Below, in pieces: positions 1 through 8,420 of a DNA stretch of 64,000 bases. Under the pieces are notes generated by a model that ran no database searches, was not told the DNA's origin, and saw nothing but the letters and a program-made list of their open reading frames with translations. Each line of letters starts with the position of its first letter. Within the stretch, counting starts at the first letter, position 1. A program made the translations under genes and the position numbers. Source of the DNA: Aliiroseovarius zhejiangensis (GTDB taxonomy: Bacteria > Pseudomonadota > Alphaproteobacteria > Rhodobacterales > Rhodobacteraceae); contig NZ_BNCH01000007.1 in assembly GCF_014656375.1 (NCBI RefSeq), forward strand, positions 100,550-164,549, in the 5' to 3' direction.

Positions 1-1
1 C

Positions 2-208
2 CTGAAATGTCCCAAAGGAATGCGCGGATGCGTCGACCAGGCCCCGCCGCCACCCGGTGACGGCTGTCAGGACGCAGTGAACTGGGTCAACGATATTCTG
101 CATCCAAAACCGCCCCCGCCCACCCCGCCCAAGCCAAGCAAACCGCGCGGGCCTCTGACACTTTCTGATCTGCCCAACCAATGCCGTTCCGTCTTGTCGT
201 CGCGCTAG
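2..208 (+). CDS. mepA: MepA, penicillin-insensitive murein endopeptidase, C-terminal fragment
   Basis: The frame is open from the window edge to a TAG at 206-208, so only the C-terminal ~68 residues are present. The stretch QAPPPPGDGC followed by a proline/lysine-rich linker and a final SDLPNQCRSVL matches my memory of the tail of MepA-type LAS metallopeptidases, where a similar PPPGDGC block and a PPLPPSCQ end occur. MepA cleaves D-Ala-mDAP cross-links of peptidoglycan in the periplasm. The catalytic zinc ligands lie upstream, outside the window. The stop overlaps the next gene by 28 bp, so the two are probably co-transcribed. Family assignment rests on the tail only. Confidence 0.75.
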   Translation: MKCPKGMRGCVDQAPPPPGDGCQDAVNWVNDILHPKPPPPTPPKPSKPRGPLTLSDLPNQCRSVLSSR

Positions 209-1128
209 GGGCGCTGGCCTTACTGGTCGGATTTCTGACCGTTGATCTGGGCGCGCAGACCGTGACCGAGGCCAAGCTGCTGTCAGTCACACGCTGGCAT
301 GGCGGGGACGAACCCGCCTTTGGCGGTTTTTCCGGGATCGAGGTCAGCGAGGACGGCACGTCCTTTACCGCGATCACCGATCGGGGTGATATAACGCAGG
401 GTCGATTTGTGCGGAATGATGGAAGAATCGCAAAGGTGGCCCATGGCGCCCTGCGCAAGCTGACCACACCGCGCGGGGTCAATGTGCGCGGCATATGGTC
501 GGACAGCGAAGGTCTGGCCATCGCGCCGGATGGCACCATGTTCGTCAGTTTCGAGGTGGGCCACAGAATCGTCAGATACCCAACCGGGCAAGGACGGGTG
601 CGAAATCTGCCCAAGAACCCGGCAACAAAGAAGATGGAGCCCAACGCCGGACAGGAAGCGTTGGCGGTCCAGCCGGATGGCGCCATCCTTGTGATCCCCG
701 AAGGCAACGGCAGCCAGAAAGCACCGCACCGCGTCTTTCGGTTGCGCCCCGGTGCAAAAACCTGGGAACAACCTTTCACCCTGCCACGATATCGCCCCTA
801 TGTGCCGGTCGGGGCAGATGTCGGGCCTGACGGGCGGCTTTATGTGCTGGAACGCCACCTGAGCAGCATCTTCGGCTTCACCAGCCGTGTCCGGCGCTTT
901 GACATTACCGGCAACAGCCTGACGAACGAGACCATATTGCTGCAAACCGAAGTTGGTGCGCATGACAATCTTGAGGGGCTTGCCGTCTGGCGGGACGCGG
1001 ATGGTCTGATCCGACTGACCATGGTCTCGGACGACAATTTCAAGTTTTTCCAGGTCACGGAAATTGTGGAATACGTCGTCCCGGATGGGGCGGGCATCGG
1101 GACGGACCACTTGATAAACACCCAATGA
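181..1128 (+). CDS. Secreted phytase-like esterase family protein
   Basis: 315 residues. A hydrophobic signal segment spans residues ~4-24, ending near LGAQT. It is followed by a beta-propeller-like body with GGFSGIEVSEDG, TAITDRGD, EGLAIAPDG and DNLEGLAVW, the repeated G-x-E-G/DG pattern of the 'esterase-like activity of phytase' family (PF13449). The substrate is unknown; family members are periplasmic or secreted and predicted calcium-dependent phosphoesterases. The start lies inside the end of mepA (28 bp overlap), which suggests translational coupling. The gene is complete at normal family length (~300 aa). Confidence 0.85.
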   Translation: MPFRLVVALGALALLVGFLTVDLGAQTVTEAKLLSVTRWHGGDEPAFGGFSGIEVSEDGTSFTAITDRGDITQGRFVRNDGRIAKVAHGALRKLTTPRGVNVRGIWSDSEGLAIAPDGTMFVSFEVGHRIVRYPTGQGRVRNLPKNPATKKMEPNAGQEALAVQPDGAILVIPEGNGSQKAPHRVFRLRPGAKTWEQPFTLPRYRPYVPVGADVGPDGRLYVLERHLSSIFGFTSRVRRFDITGNSLTNETILLQTEVGAHDNLEGLAVWRDADGLIRLTMVSDDNFKFFQVTEIVEYVVPDGAGIGTDHLINTQ

Positions 1129-1200
1129 ACCGTTAAACGCAGCCCGTTCCCGGCTTTTGGGAACCAAGTCTCCGCAACCTTGCTAAAACGGACCAACAAC

Positions 1201-1821
1201 ATGACCCGTATCCTTCCCGGCGTAATTGCCATGGCCGCCATCGTGGTGGCGTCTAATATTCTGGTGCAACACCTGTTCGGCCAATGGCTGACCTGGGGCG
1301 CCTTTACCTATCCCTTCGCCTTTCTCGTCACTGACGTGATGAACCGCGTCTACGGCCCTTCGGCTGCACGCAAGGTTGTCTTTGCCGGTTTTGTCACTGG
1401 CGTGGCGTGCAGCCTTGTCGGCACCCAGATCATGGGCGAGTTCGGCCCGCTCGTTACCCTGCGCGTCGCGGTTGCCTCTGGTCTGGCTTTCCTGACGGCG
1501 CAACTGCTGGACGTAGCGATCTTCGACCGTTTGCGCGATGGGAAATGGTGGCGTGCTCCGGCGGCCAGCACCCTGATCGGGGGCACGGTGGACACCGCGA
1601 TTTTCTTTGCCATTGCCTTTTCGGCCAGCCTGACCTTCCTTGAACCCGGCAACGACGTTGGTTGGGCAAACGAGGTTCTGCCCCTACTGGGAAGCGGCCC
1701 GGACGCCCCGCTTTGGATGTCGCTGGCACTGGCTGATTGGCTGGTCAAAACGGCGATTGCACTGATCGCACTGGTCCCATTTCGACTCATCGTCACGAAA
1801 CTTTCACCAAATCCTGCGTGA
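1201..1821 (+). CDS. yhhQ: Queuosine precursor transporter (VUT family)
   Basis: 206 residues with about six hydrophobic segments. The conserved block TYPFAFLVTDVMNRVYG near residue 35, followed by ARKVVFAGF, is diagnostic of the VUT_1/YhhQ family, which imports the queuosine precursors preQ0 and preQ1 across the inner membrane. An in-frame TTG seven codons upstream (1180) is possible, but the ATG at 1201 gives the usual family N-terminus. The gene starts 72 bp after the phytase-like gene on the same strand. Substrate is taken from the family. Confidence 0.88.
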   Translation: MTRILPGVIAMAAIVVASNILVQHLFGQWLTWGAFTYPFAFLVTDVMNRVYGPSAARKVVFAGFVTGVACSLVGTQIMGEFGPLVTLRVAVASGLAFLTAQLLDVAIFDRLRDGKWWRAPAASTLIGGTVDTAIFFAIAFSASLTFLEPGNDVGWANEVLPLLGSGPDAPLWMSLALADWLVKTAIALIALVPFRLIVTKLSPNPA

Positions 1822-1889
1822 AAAGTTTTGACAAACGCAAAATCTGTGGCAACCTCCTAGATATAGAAACAGCGAGAAAGGAGGTGTCC

Positions 1890-1931
1890 ATGTCGAGAGG
1901 AACAATGGAGCGAGGTGCCGGGACACCCTAG
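1890..1931 (+). CDS. Possible 13-residue leader peptide
   Basis: ATG at 1890 preceded by an almost perfect Shine-Dalgarno (AAGGAGGTG, 1878-1886), encoding MSRGTMERGAGTP and a TAG stop. The ribosome-binding site and the coding part take part in the two alternative pairings of the surrounding RNA, which is how a translated leader would control folding. Coding is inferred only from the ribosome-binding site and the position; the peptide is too short for any family evidence. Confidence 0.3.
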   Translation: MSRGTMERGAGTP

Positions 1932-2020
1932 GTCGCGACTTTCCGGGGCAGCCCCCGGCAAGGAACGCGGATCAAGTTGGCCAATTGGCCTAACCGGTCC
2001 CACCTCCTTAATTCTCGAAA

Positions 2021-2052
2021 GGGTCGTCCCAAAGCGGGCGGCCCTTTTCTTT
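2021..2052 (+). terminator. Rho-independent terminator before arfB
   Basis: GGGTCGTCC (2021-2029) pairs with GGGCGGCCC (2036-2044), allowing two G-U pairs, with a 6-nt loop, and is followed directly by TTTTCTTTT. It ends the structured RNA unit 50 bp before the arfB start codon. Confidence 0.75.
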
Positions 2053-2101
2053 TGCCATTTCCGGGATTTCCGTTTTGGATCCAATTCGCTAGGGTGCCGC
2101 C

Positions 2102-2521
2102 ATGATCCGCGTGACCGACGATATCACCCTGCAAGATTGGGAGCTGAGCGAGAGTTTCACCCGCAGTTCCGGCCCGGGCGGGCAAAACGTGAACAAGGTC
2201 TCGACGGCTGTCGAGCTGCGGTTTGAAGCCGAACGGTCTCCAAATCTGAGCCAACCCGTCAAGGCCCGTCTGAAACGCATCGCAGGCCGCAAATGGACGC
2301 AAGACGGTGCCATCGTGATCCGCGCCGAAGAGACGCGCAGCCAGGCCCGCAACCGCGAGATTGCGCAGAACCGGCTGGTTGAAATGATCCAGCGCGCATT
2401 GGTCACCCCGAAACGGCGCATCGCAACACGCCCCACGCTTGCCTCGAAAAAACGCAGGCTTGAGGCCAAGACCCGTCGCAGCCAGATCAAGGCACTGCGC
2501 GGACGCGTCAACGACGACTAA
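2102..2521 (+). CDS. arfB: ArfB, alternative ribosome-rescue peptidyl-tRNA hydrolase
   Basis: 139 residues, the normal length for ArfB/YaeJ. The release-factor GGQ motif is at RSSGPGGQNVNKV (residues ~24-36), and the C-terminus is a basic tail rich in Lys/Arg (SKKRRLEAKTRR) that in ArfB inserts into the empty mRNA channel. It hydrolyses peptidyl-tRNA on ribosomes stalled without a stop codon, independently of tmRNA. It starts 50 bp after a terminator that closes a structured leader, so expression may depend on readthrough or on a promoter in the short gap. The family call is firm. Confidence 0.95.
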   Translation: MIRVTDDITLQDWELSESFTRSSGPGGQNVNKVSTAVELRFEAERSPNLSQPVKARLKRIAGRKWTQDGAIVIRAEETRSQARNREIAQNRLVEMIQRALVTPKRRIATRPTLASKKRRLEAKTRRSQIKALRGRVNDD

Positions 2522-2540
2522 CCACAGCGGAGCCTTCCCC

Positions 2541-3818
2541 ATGTCGCACAATTCAAACCTACTGCATCGGCGCGAGCGGCTTCTCGGCCCCAACATGACG
2601 ACGTTTTACAGCGATCCCGTGCACATTGTGCGTGGTGAAGGTGCCTGGTTGTGGGACGCGGACGGCAATCGCTATCTGGATTGCTACAACAACGTGCCGC
2701 ATGTGGGTCACGCCCATCCGAAGGTGGTCGAGGCGATCTCGGCTCAGGCGGCCACTCTGAACACCCACACCCGCTACCTGCACGAAGGCATCCTGGACTA
2801 TGCCGAACGCCTGACCGGCACGATGGAGCACGATCTGGACACCATGATCATGGTTTGCACCGGGTCCGAAGCCAACGACATCGCCCTGCGCATGGGGCGG
2901 GCGATGACCGGCAAGACCGGGATCATCTGCACCGACAACACCTATCACGGCAACACCGATCTGGTGTCGCACCTGTCGGCCAAGAAAACCCCGATCGGCG
3001 GTGCGGTGGACTGGGTCAAGAAGGTTCCGTCGCCAGACACGCTCGCCCCGCTTGGTGGCAGCGCCGAGGCGCAGGCGCAGGCGTTTGCAGATGAAATCCA
3101 AACCGCCATAGACACGCTCGAAGCCGAAGGCCACGGCTTTGGCACGCTGATCCTGTGCCCGTTTTTCGCCAACGAAGGCTTCCCGGACCTGCCGTCGGGA
3201 TTCCTCGACCCGACCGTCGAGGTCGTGCGTCGCGCCGGCGGCATCATCATCGCGGACGAGGTGCAACCCGGCTTCGGCCGCACCGGTCGTCATTTCTGGG
3301 GGCATCAGCGGATCGGGCTGGCGCCGGACATCGTGACGATGGGCAAACCCATGGGCAACGGGCATCCTGTCGCCGCCGTCGTCACCCGGCCCGAGATCAT
3401 GGCCGAATTCCGCAATCGCTTTGGCTATTTCAACACGTTCGGTGGCAACCCGGTCTCTGCCGCGGCTGCAATGGCGGTTTTGGACGTTCTGGCCGAAGAA
3501 AGCCTTGTCGAAAATGCCCGTGACACGGGTGACTATGCGCTGGAATTGTTGCGGCAACTCGATCACCCGATGATTGCCGATGTGCGCGGCGCGGGGTTGT
3601 TTCTGGGGGTGGAATTTGCCCGCGATGGAGACACGAAACGCGCCGCCCCCTTCTGCGCCCAACTGGTGGACGAGATGCGCAATCGCGGGGTGCTGCTGCA
3701 CTCGGTCGGGCGGTATTATCACGGGATCAAGATCCGTCCGCCCATGTGTTTCGATCGTGCGCAGGCCGACCTTCTGGTCGAAACGATGGACGCGGCACTC
3801 AAGGCGCTTCCCGTATGA
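2541..3818 (+). CDS. Class III PLP-dependent aminotransferase or phospho-lyase
   Basis: 425 residues. Class III features are visible: the [13 protein letters not shown] cofactor region, [14 protein letters not shown] with the PLP-pyridine Asp, and [15 protein letters not shown] with the Schiff-base Lys. The start is taken at MSHNSN just after arfB; longer in-frame starts would run inside arfB. The stop overlaps the ATG of the downstream kinase (ATGA), so the two are coupled. In this arrangement related proteins act as ethanolamine-phosphate or 5-phosphohydroxylysine phospho-lyases on the kinase product, so a lyase role is as likely as transamination. The substrate is not determined by sequence. 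Confidence 0.85.
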   Translation: MSHNSNLLHRRERLLGPNMTTFYSDPVHIVRGEGAWLWDADGNRYLDCYNNVPHVGHAHPKVVEAISAQAATLNTHTRYLHEGILDYAERLTGTMEHDLDTMIMVCTGSEANDIALRMGRAMTGKTGIICTDNTYHGNTDLVSHLSAKKTPIGGAVDWVKKVPSPDTLAPLGGSAEAQAQAFADEIQTAIDTLEAEGHGFGTLILCPFFANEGFPDLPSGFLDPTVEVVRRAGGIIIADEVQPGFGRTGRHFWGHQRIGLAPDIVTMGKPMGNGHPVAAVVTRPEIMAEFRNRFGYFNTFGGNPVSAAAAMAVLDVLAEESLVENARDTGDYALELLRQLDHPMIADVRGAGLFLGVEFARDGDTKRAAPFCAQLVDEMRNRGVLLHSVGRYYHGIKIRPPMCFDRAQADLLVETMDAALKALPV

Positions 3819-4756
3819 GCGCCCTGAAACAGGCGCTGGCTGCTTGGGGCGCGCAGGATATCCGCATGATCAAAGACCGTGAAAACGTGGTGCATGAGGT
3901 GCGTGTGGATGGCCGCCCTGCCGCGCTTCGGCTGCATCGTCCGGGGTACCAAAGCGCGGCGGCGATCCGGTCGGAACTGGACTGGATGGCGGCTCTGGCG
4001 GCTGCGGGAATGCGGGTGCCCGCCCCGATCCCCACACGGTCCGGCGACATGGTGGCCGATCTGGGGGGCGGTCAGATTGCAACCATGGTGAGCTGGGTTG
4101 ACGGCACTCCAATTGGCGAAGGCGGTGTGCCGTTGGCGGGCAGCAAGGCGGACCAGGTCGCACTTTATCACAAGGTCGGGGCCGAGATCGCCAAACTGCA
4201 CAACCTGACCGACGCCATGACCCTGCCCACGACCTTCACCCGCCACCGCTGGGACATTCCCGGCCTTCTGGGCGATGACCCGTTCTGGGGCCGGTTCTGG
4301 GAATGCCCGGCACTGAGCGACGACGACCGCGCCCTGATCCAACGCGCCCGCGCCGTGGCACATGACCGAGTGACGGCCTTTGCCGACGCAGGCGCCGATT
4401 TCGGGCTGATCCACGCCGACGCCCTGCGCGAAAACATCTTCGTGAAGGACGGAGAGCTGACCCTGATCGACTTCGACGACGCCGGCTTCGGCTTCCGGCT
4501 TTACGACCTTGCGGTGATGATGACCCAGAACGAGGACGAACCCGCCTATGACGCCATCCGCACCGCCGCGCTGGCCGGATACCGCGCCCGCCGCGCGTTG
4601 AGCCAGGAGGCGGAAGACCTGCTCCCCCTGTTCATCATGATCCGCCGCTTCGCCTCGATGGGTTGGGCGGTGCCGCGATACGACCCGACCGGGCCGGAGG
4701 TGGTGAGCTATACGCAGAAAGCGGTGACGGCGGCGCGGAGGGTGCTTGGGGGGTGA
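3815..4756 (+). CDS. Aminoglycoside-phosphotransferase-fold small-molecule kinase
   Basis: 313 residues with the choline/APH kinase core: the catalytic loop LIHADALRENIFV (Asp base and Asn) and the Mg-binding LIDFDDAG. It overlaps the aminotransferase stop by ATGA, which fixes the start. Homologues of this type phosphorylate homoserine, hydroxylysine, serine or ethanolamine-like amino alcohols. The coupled class III enzyme suggests a phosphorylate-then-eliminate route for an amino alcohol, with the product feeding central metabolism. Substrate is inferred from context only. Confidence 0.82.
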   Translation: MSALKQALAAWGAQDIRMIKDRENVVHEVRVDGRPAALRLHRPGYQSAAAIRSELDWMAALAAAGMRVPAPIPTRSGDMVADLGGGQIATMVSWVDGTPIGEGGVPLAGSKADQVALYHKVGAEIAKLHNLTDAMTLPTTFTRHRWDIPGLLGDDPFWGRFWECPALSDDDRALIQRARAVAHDRVTAFADAGADFGLIHADALRENIFVKDGELTLIDFDDAGFGFRLYDLAVMMTQNEDEPAYDAIRTAALAGYRARRALSQEAEDLLPLFIMIRRFASMGWAVPRYDPTGPEVVSYTQKAVTAARRVLGG

Positions 4757-4880
4757 GAGGCCGCGTGATGGGTGGAAATGTTTAGAACCTTTGACGCGGG
4801 ACGCGGAGAAACGAATAGGTTGCTCGGAAAGGTGGAATAAGCCATCTTTTTGATACAGCCATTTTTATCGAGGTTGTTCC

Positions 4881-6446
4881 GTGGTAAAGTCGCCTGTTCT
4901 GAAAGACCACACTAGAAAGAAATCCAAACTTATTCCCCCATTGCTTGCAGCTATGGGAGAGCAATATAGCCCCTATAGTTGGGCAACGGATGCTGTACCC
5001 GAGGTGTTTTGGTTAGCAGTGTTTCTGCGCGAGCCGTTTTCTCCAAGGGACATGGATGCCCTCGTAGATTTCTGTAGTAGACTCAAGTTAGTTATCGACG
5101 ACGAAACAATTACGATTAATCGATTCTCGAGCTTCGTGCAGGTGCCCGAGGATTCTGTGTTTAAGATAATAGACGAAACCTCCGAACGTAATTTGAGAAT
5201 TCTTCGGCGGGGGTTTTCGCCTCTCAATGAGATATTTGACAAACACCCCTTGAGTTTTGTCTTTGAGAACGATGACACAGAGTACTTGCCGTTGGGTTCG
5301 CGGCGTCTAGCCGAGATACTTGGCAAACTTTATGATCGCCATAGCAAGATTTCAACGATTGTGATGGCGACAGTTGCCTACCTGACCGCGACGCAAGGCA
5401 AGCTAAAAATTTCAAAACACATCGAAGGTCCATTTTCGAACATCGAAGCTGTTTTCGACTACCCTGATACTGATGAATCAAAATTGGTAGCCTCGGGATT
5501 GAGGGCTTTGGCCCCAATGTTGATACTGGACAACGAGGCAATGAAGCAGAGAAACAGTTTGGCGTGGCGTGAAAAATTTTGGCGGTCGGTAGAGGGATTT
5601 GGAAACTGCAAGCTAACTCATCACATCCCGTTCCCAGAGCTGGAAGCTGAAACTGAGTCAGAGCGTGTCACGCTTGATTACCTTAGGATAACACGCCAGC
5701 AATTTCTCGAACGCAGGACTGCCTTAGGTTTCGACTTGGACAATATTGAAGTGTCTCAAGTCGTAGGATCACTCCTCGCGCGCCAAACAGAGATTGCGAA
5801 TGATTTCATTAAGTCACCGGGCATCTGGACTCCGAACATAGCCCCTGTACTTTTGCGAACCATGGCTGACATTTTTATTACCCTTTCTTGGATACTTTTA
5901 GATCCGAATGAGAGGGCAAAGATGTATATCTACGATGGAGTAGGTAGAGTTAAGCTAGAGATTGCACACCGAAACGAGCAACTCAAACAAATCGAAAATC
6001 AGGAAGAACGCGACCAACAACAAAACTTCACTAACGCTCTACAAAGCTGGGTCGATTCCCACATCTTCGATAAACTTCTTGAGGTCAATTTAGGAAACTG
6101 GAATGGCATCACTTCGCGAAAAATGGCGGAAGAGGCAGGCTGCCTAGATTTCTACAACTACGTTTTCCAGCCGTTCAGTGCTGCTGTACACTCACATTGG
6201 CACCATCTGTCGTGGCAAAACTCCACATATTGTGAAAACCCGGCTCATAACTTTCACACAGTGGGGACTATGATGGATCGAGAACCGGAAATTTATTGGC
6301 TTGAACTCGCAACCAGATACTTACGAAAAACTTTCTCAAAATTTGATGAGCATTTTCCGAACGATTATCAAGCTCCTTGCGGATACGAGTTCTTGATGAC
6401 AGCGATCACCGAAGAAGCTCAGACCAGCACTTCGGAAGCCACCTGA
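4881..6446 (+). CDS. DUF5677-like protein of unknown function
   Basis: 521 residues from a GTG start with GAGG about 8 bp upstream. The C-terminal third contains IFITLSWILLDPNERAK and YNYVFQPFSAAVHSHWHHL, the helical pattern with a conserved histidine-rich stretch that I associate with DUF5677. No catalytic role is known to me. Base composition and codon use are clearly more AT-rich than the flanking kinase and pncB. The gene's end overlaps the 3' end of the convergent pncB by 28 bp. Both facts suggest acquisition by transfer. Such orphan genes are often part of defence or mobile cargo, but nothing here proves that. Confidence 0.6.
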   Translation: MVKSPVLKDHTRKKSKLIPPLLAAMGEQYSPYSWATDAVPEVFWLAVFLREPFSPRDMDALVDFCSRLKLVIDDETITINRFSSFVQVPEDSVFKIIDETSERNLRILRRGFSPLNEIFDKHPLSFVFENDDTEYLPLGSRRLAEILGKLYDRHSKISTIVMATVAYLTATQGKLKISKHIEGPFSNIEAVFDYPDTDESKLVASGLRALAPMLILDNEAMKQRNSLAWREKFWRSVEGFGNCKLTHHIPFPELEAETESERVTLDYLRITRQQFLERRTALGFDLDNIEVSQVVGSLLARQTEIANDFIKSPGIWTPNIAPVLLRTMADIFITLSWILLDPNERAKMYIYDGVGRVKLEIAHRNEQLKQIENQEERDQQQNFTNALQSWVDSHIFDKLLEVNLGNWNGITSRKMAEEAGCLDFYNYVFQPFSAAVHSHWHHLSWQNSTYCENPAHNFHTVGTMMDREPEIYWLELATRYLRKTFSKFDEHFPNDYQAPCGYEFLMTAITEEAQTSTSEAT

Positions 6447-7711
6447 TCTCCAACCCCAAACACGCGCTTATACCGCGCGATCTCATCCTCTGGTCCCATC
6501 GCCTTGTTCGGGTTGTCGGACAGTTTCACCGTCGCGCGTCCGTTCGCCTCGACCGCTTTGCAGACCAGTGAGAACGGGGCGAGGGCGTCGTTGGGCACGA
6601 GGCCGCGGAAGTCATTGGTCAGCAGCGTGCCCCAGCCGAAGCTGGTGCGGACGCGGCCGGCGAATTGCCGGTGCAGTTCGATGATCTTGTCGGTGTCCAG
6701 CCCGTCCGAGAAGATGACCATTTTCTGGCTCGGGTCTTCGCCGCGGTCCTTCCACCATTTGATCGCGATCTCGGCACCCGTGGCGGGGTCGCCGCTGTCG
6801 ACGCGGATGCCGGTCCAGCCTGCCAGCCAGTCGGGCGCGCGGTCCAGGAAGCCCTGGGTGCCATAGGTGTCGGGCAGGATGATGCGCAGGTTTCCGTCGT
6901 GCTCCTCGTGCCAGTCGGCCAGCACGTCATAGGGCGCCTGGGCCAGTTCGGCGTCATCCCCGGCCAGCGCGGCATAGACCATGGGCAGTTCATGGGCGTT
7001 GGTGCCGATCGCCTCGATATCGCGCTTCATGGCGATCGAGCAATTCGACGTGCCGACAAAACGGTCGCCCAACCCCTCGATCATCGCCTGCACGCACCAA
7101 TCCTGCCACAGATAGCTGTGCCGACGGCGGGTGCCGAAATCGGCAAGGCGCAGCCCGTCCAATTCGCGCAGGCGTTCGATCTTCTCCCAGATCCGGGTCA
7201 TCGCGCGGGCATAGAGCACTTGCAGTTCGAACCGCCCCATGTCGCGCAGGACAGCGCGGCCGCGCAGTTCCATCAACACGGCAAGGGCGGGGATTTCCCA
7301 CAGCATGACCTCGGGCCACGACCCTTCGAAGGTCAGTTCGTATTGGTCACCGACGCGCTCAAGGTGGTAATCGGGCAGGCGCATCCCCTCGAACCACTCC
7401 ATGAAATCCGAGCGGAACATCTGGCGCTTGCCATAGAAGGTGTTGCCGCGCAGCCATGTGCTTTCGCCACGCGACAGGCTCAGGGATCGGATGTGGTCCA
7501 ACTGCTCGCGCAGCTCGCCCTCGTCGACCAGATCGGCCAGCGGCACCGACTTGGTGCGGTTGATCAGGCTGAAGGTGACCGTGGTGTCGGGCTTGTTGCG
7601 GAACACCGACTGGCACATCAGGAGCTTGTAGAAATCGGTGTCGATCAGTGACCGGACGATCGGGTCGATCTTCCAGTGATGGTTGTAGACCCGGCTGGCA
7701 ATATCGACCAT
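6419..7711 (-). CDS. pncB: Nicotinate phosphoribosyltransferase
   Basis: 430 residues, normal length. Recognisable PncB segments include SLIDTDFYKLLMCQ at the N-terminus, ADFGTRRRHSY and VGTSNCSIAMK (the histidine phosphorylation and substrate region), GIRVDSGDP and IIFSDGLD-like VIFSDGLDTDKI. It converts nicotinate plus PRPP to nicotinate mononucleotide in the Preiss-Handler NAD salvage route, in the cytosol. pncA ends immediately upstream (stop 7712-7714, ATG at 7711), so the two form a tight operon that turns nicotinamide into nicotinate and then NaMN. The 3' end overlaps the convergent DUF5677 gene. Confidence 0.96.
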   Translation of the reverse strand: MVDIASRVYNHHWKIDPIVRSLIDTDFYKLLMCQSVFRNKPDTTVTFSLINRTKSVPLADLVDEGELREQLDHIRSLSLSRGESTWLRGNTFYGKRQMFRSDFMEWFEGMRLPDYHLERVGDQYELTFEGSWPEVMLWEIPALAVLMELRGRAVLRDMGRFELQVLYARAMTRIWEKIERLRELDGLRLADFGTRRRHSYLWQDWCVQAMIEGLGDRFVGTSNCSIAMKRDIEAIGTNAHELPMVYAALAGDDAELAQAPYDVLADWHEEHDGNLRIILPDTYGTQGFLDRAPDWLAGWTGIRVDSGDPATGAEIAIKWWKDRGEDPSQKMVIFSDGLDTDKIIELHRQFAGRVRTSFGWGTLLTNDFRGLVPNDALAPFSLVCKAVEANGRATVKLSDNPNKAMGPEDEIARYKRVFGVGDQVASEVLV

Positions 7712-8320
7712 CTACGCCTCCAGTTTGACGCCGGCGGCGCGCATCTCGGCGCGCGCAGCGTCCAGTGAGCCGTCAAGGTCGATGGCGCGACAGGCGCGTT
7801 CCAGAACCGTCACCTCAAATCCCAGGCGCGCACCGTCAACGGCGGAATAGGCGACGCAGAAATCTGTCGCCAGCCCGACCAGAGTAAGCTTCGTGACACC
7901 ACGGGTGCGCAGATACCCCTCTAACCCCGTGGGGGTTGTCTGGTCATTTTCAAAGAAGGCGGAATAGCTGTCGATCTCGGCCCGGAACCCCTTGCGGATG
8001 ATCAGATCGGCCCGGTCACGATGCAGGTGGTCGTGGAACCTGGCGCCGATGCTGCCCTGAATACAGTGATCGGGCCACAACACTTGGGTGCCATAGGGCA
8101 TTTCGATGGTCTGATATGGCTCTTTCTCGGCATGGGTCGAGGCGAAAGAGCTGTGACCCGCCGGGTGCCAGTCCTGTGTGAACACCTTGACCTGAAAGTC
8201 GGGCAGCATTTCGTTGATCATCGGGATGATCTCGTCCCCCCGCGTCACGGCCAGCGCGCCGCCGGGGCAGAAGTCGTTTTGAACGTCGATCACGATCAGG
8301 GCTTCGGTTGCGTCACGCAT
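7712..8320 (-). CDS. pncA: Nicotinamidase
   Basis: 202 residues. The isochorismatase-fold triad is visible: Asp in VIDVQNDFCPGGAL, Lys in IIRKGF and the nucleophilic Cys in ATDFCVAYSA. The metal site is at FTQDWHPAGHSSF. It deamidates nicotinamide to nicotinate, feeding PncB directly downstream without a gap. A strong Shine-Dalgarno (AAGGAGG) precedes the ATG by about 7 bp. Confidence 0.95.
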   Translation of the reverse strand: MRDATEALIVIDVQNDFCPGGALAVTRGDEIIPMINEMLPDFQVKVFTQDWHPAGHSSFASTHAEKEPYQTIEMPYGTQVLWPDHCIQGSIGARFHDHLHRDRADLIIRKGFRAEIDSYSAFFENDQTTPTGLEGYLRTRGVTKLTLVGLATDFCVAYSAVDGARLGFEVTVLERACRAIDLDGSLDAARAEMRAAGVKLEA

Positions 8321-8420
8321 GGGGGAACCTCCTTGAAACTCAATGGGTAAGGATCGCTTGTGGGCGGGTCAAGCGATAGGCGGACTTGATCCTTTGAAAA
8401 GAGGGGCGTATGCCGCCCGT

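Larger units (their letters stand above)
1878..2052 (+). ncRNA. Candidate structured small RNA or leader upstream of arfB
   Basis: The 280 bp between yhhQ and arfB hold a dense set of complementary segments. AAGGAGGTG (1878-1886) is perfectly complementary to CACCTCCTT (2001-2009). The overlapping GGTGTCC (1883-1889) pairs equally well with GGACACC (1921-1927), so the two foldings exclude each other. Between them lie a perfect CCGGGG/CCCCGG hairpin (1943-1958) and a GTTGGCC/GGCCTAAC hairpin near 1975-1995. The unit ends in an intrinsic terminator (2021-2052). It may be a stand-alone sRNA with an anti-Shine-Dalgarno sequence, or an attenuator for arfB. I do not recognise an Rfam family. Confidence 0.5.

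Noticed and set aside
1857..2084. 75-codon minus-strand frame over the arfB leader
   Set aside because: No ribosome-binding site; conflicts with the hairpins and terminator read on the plus strand.
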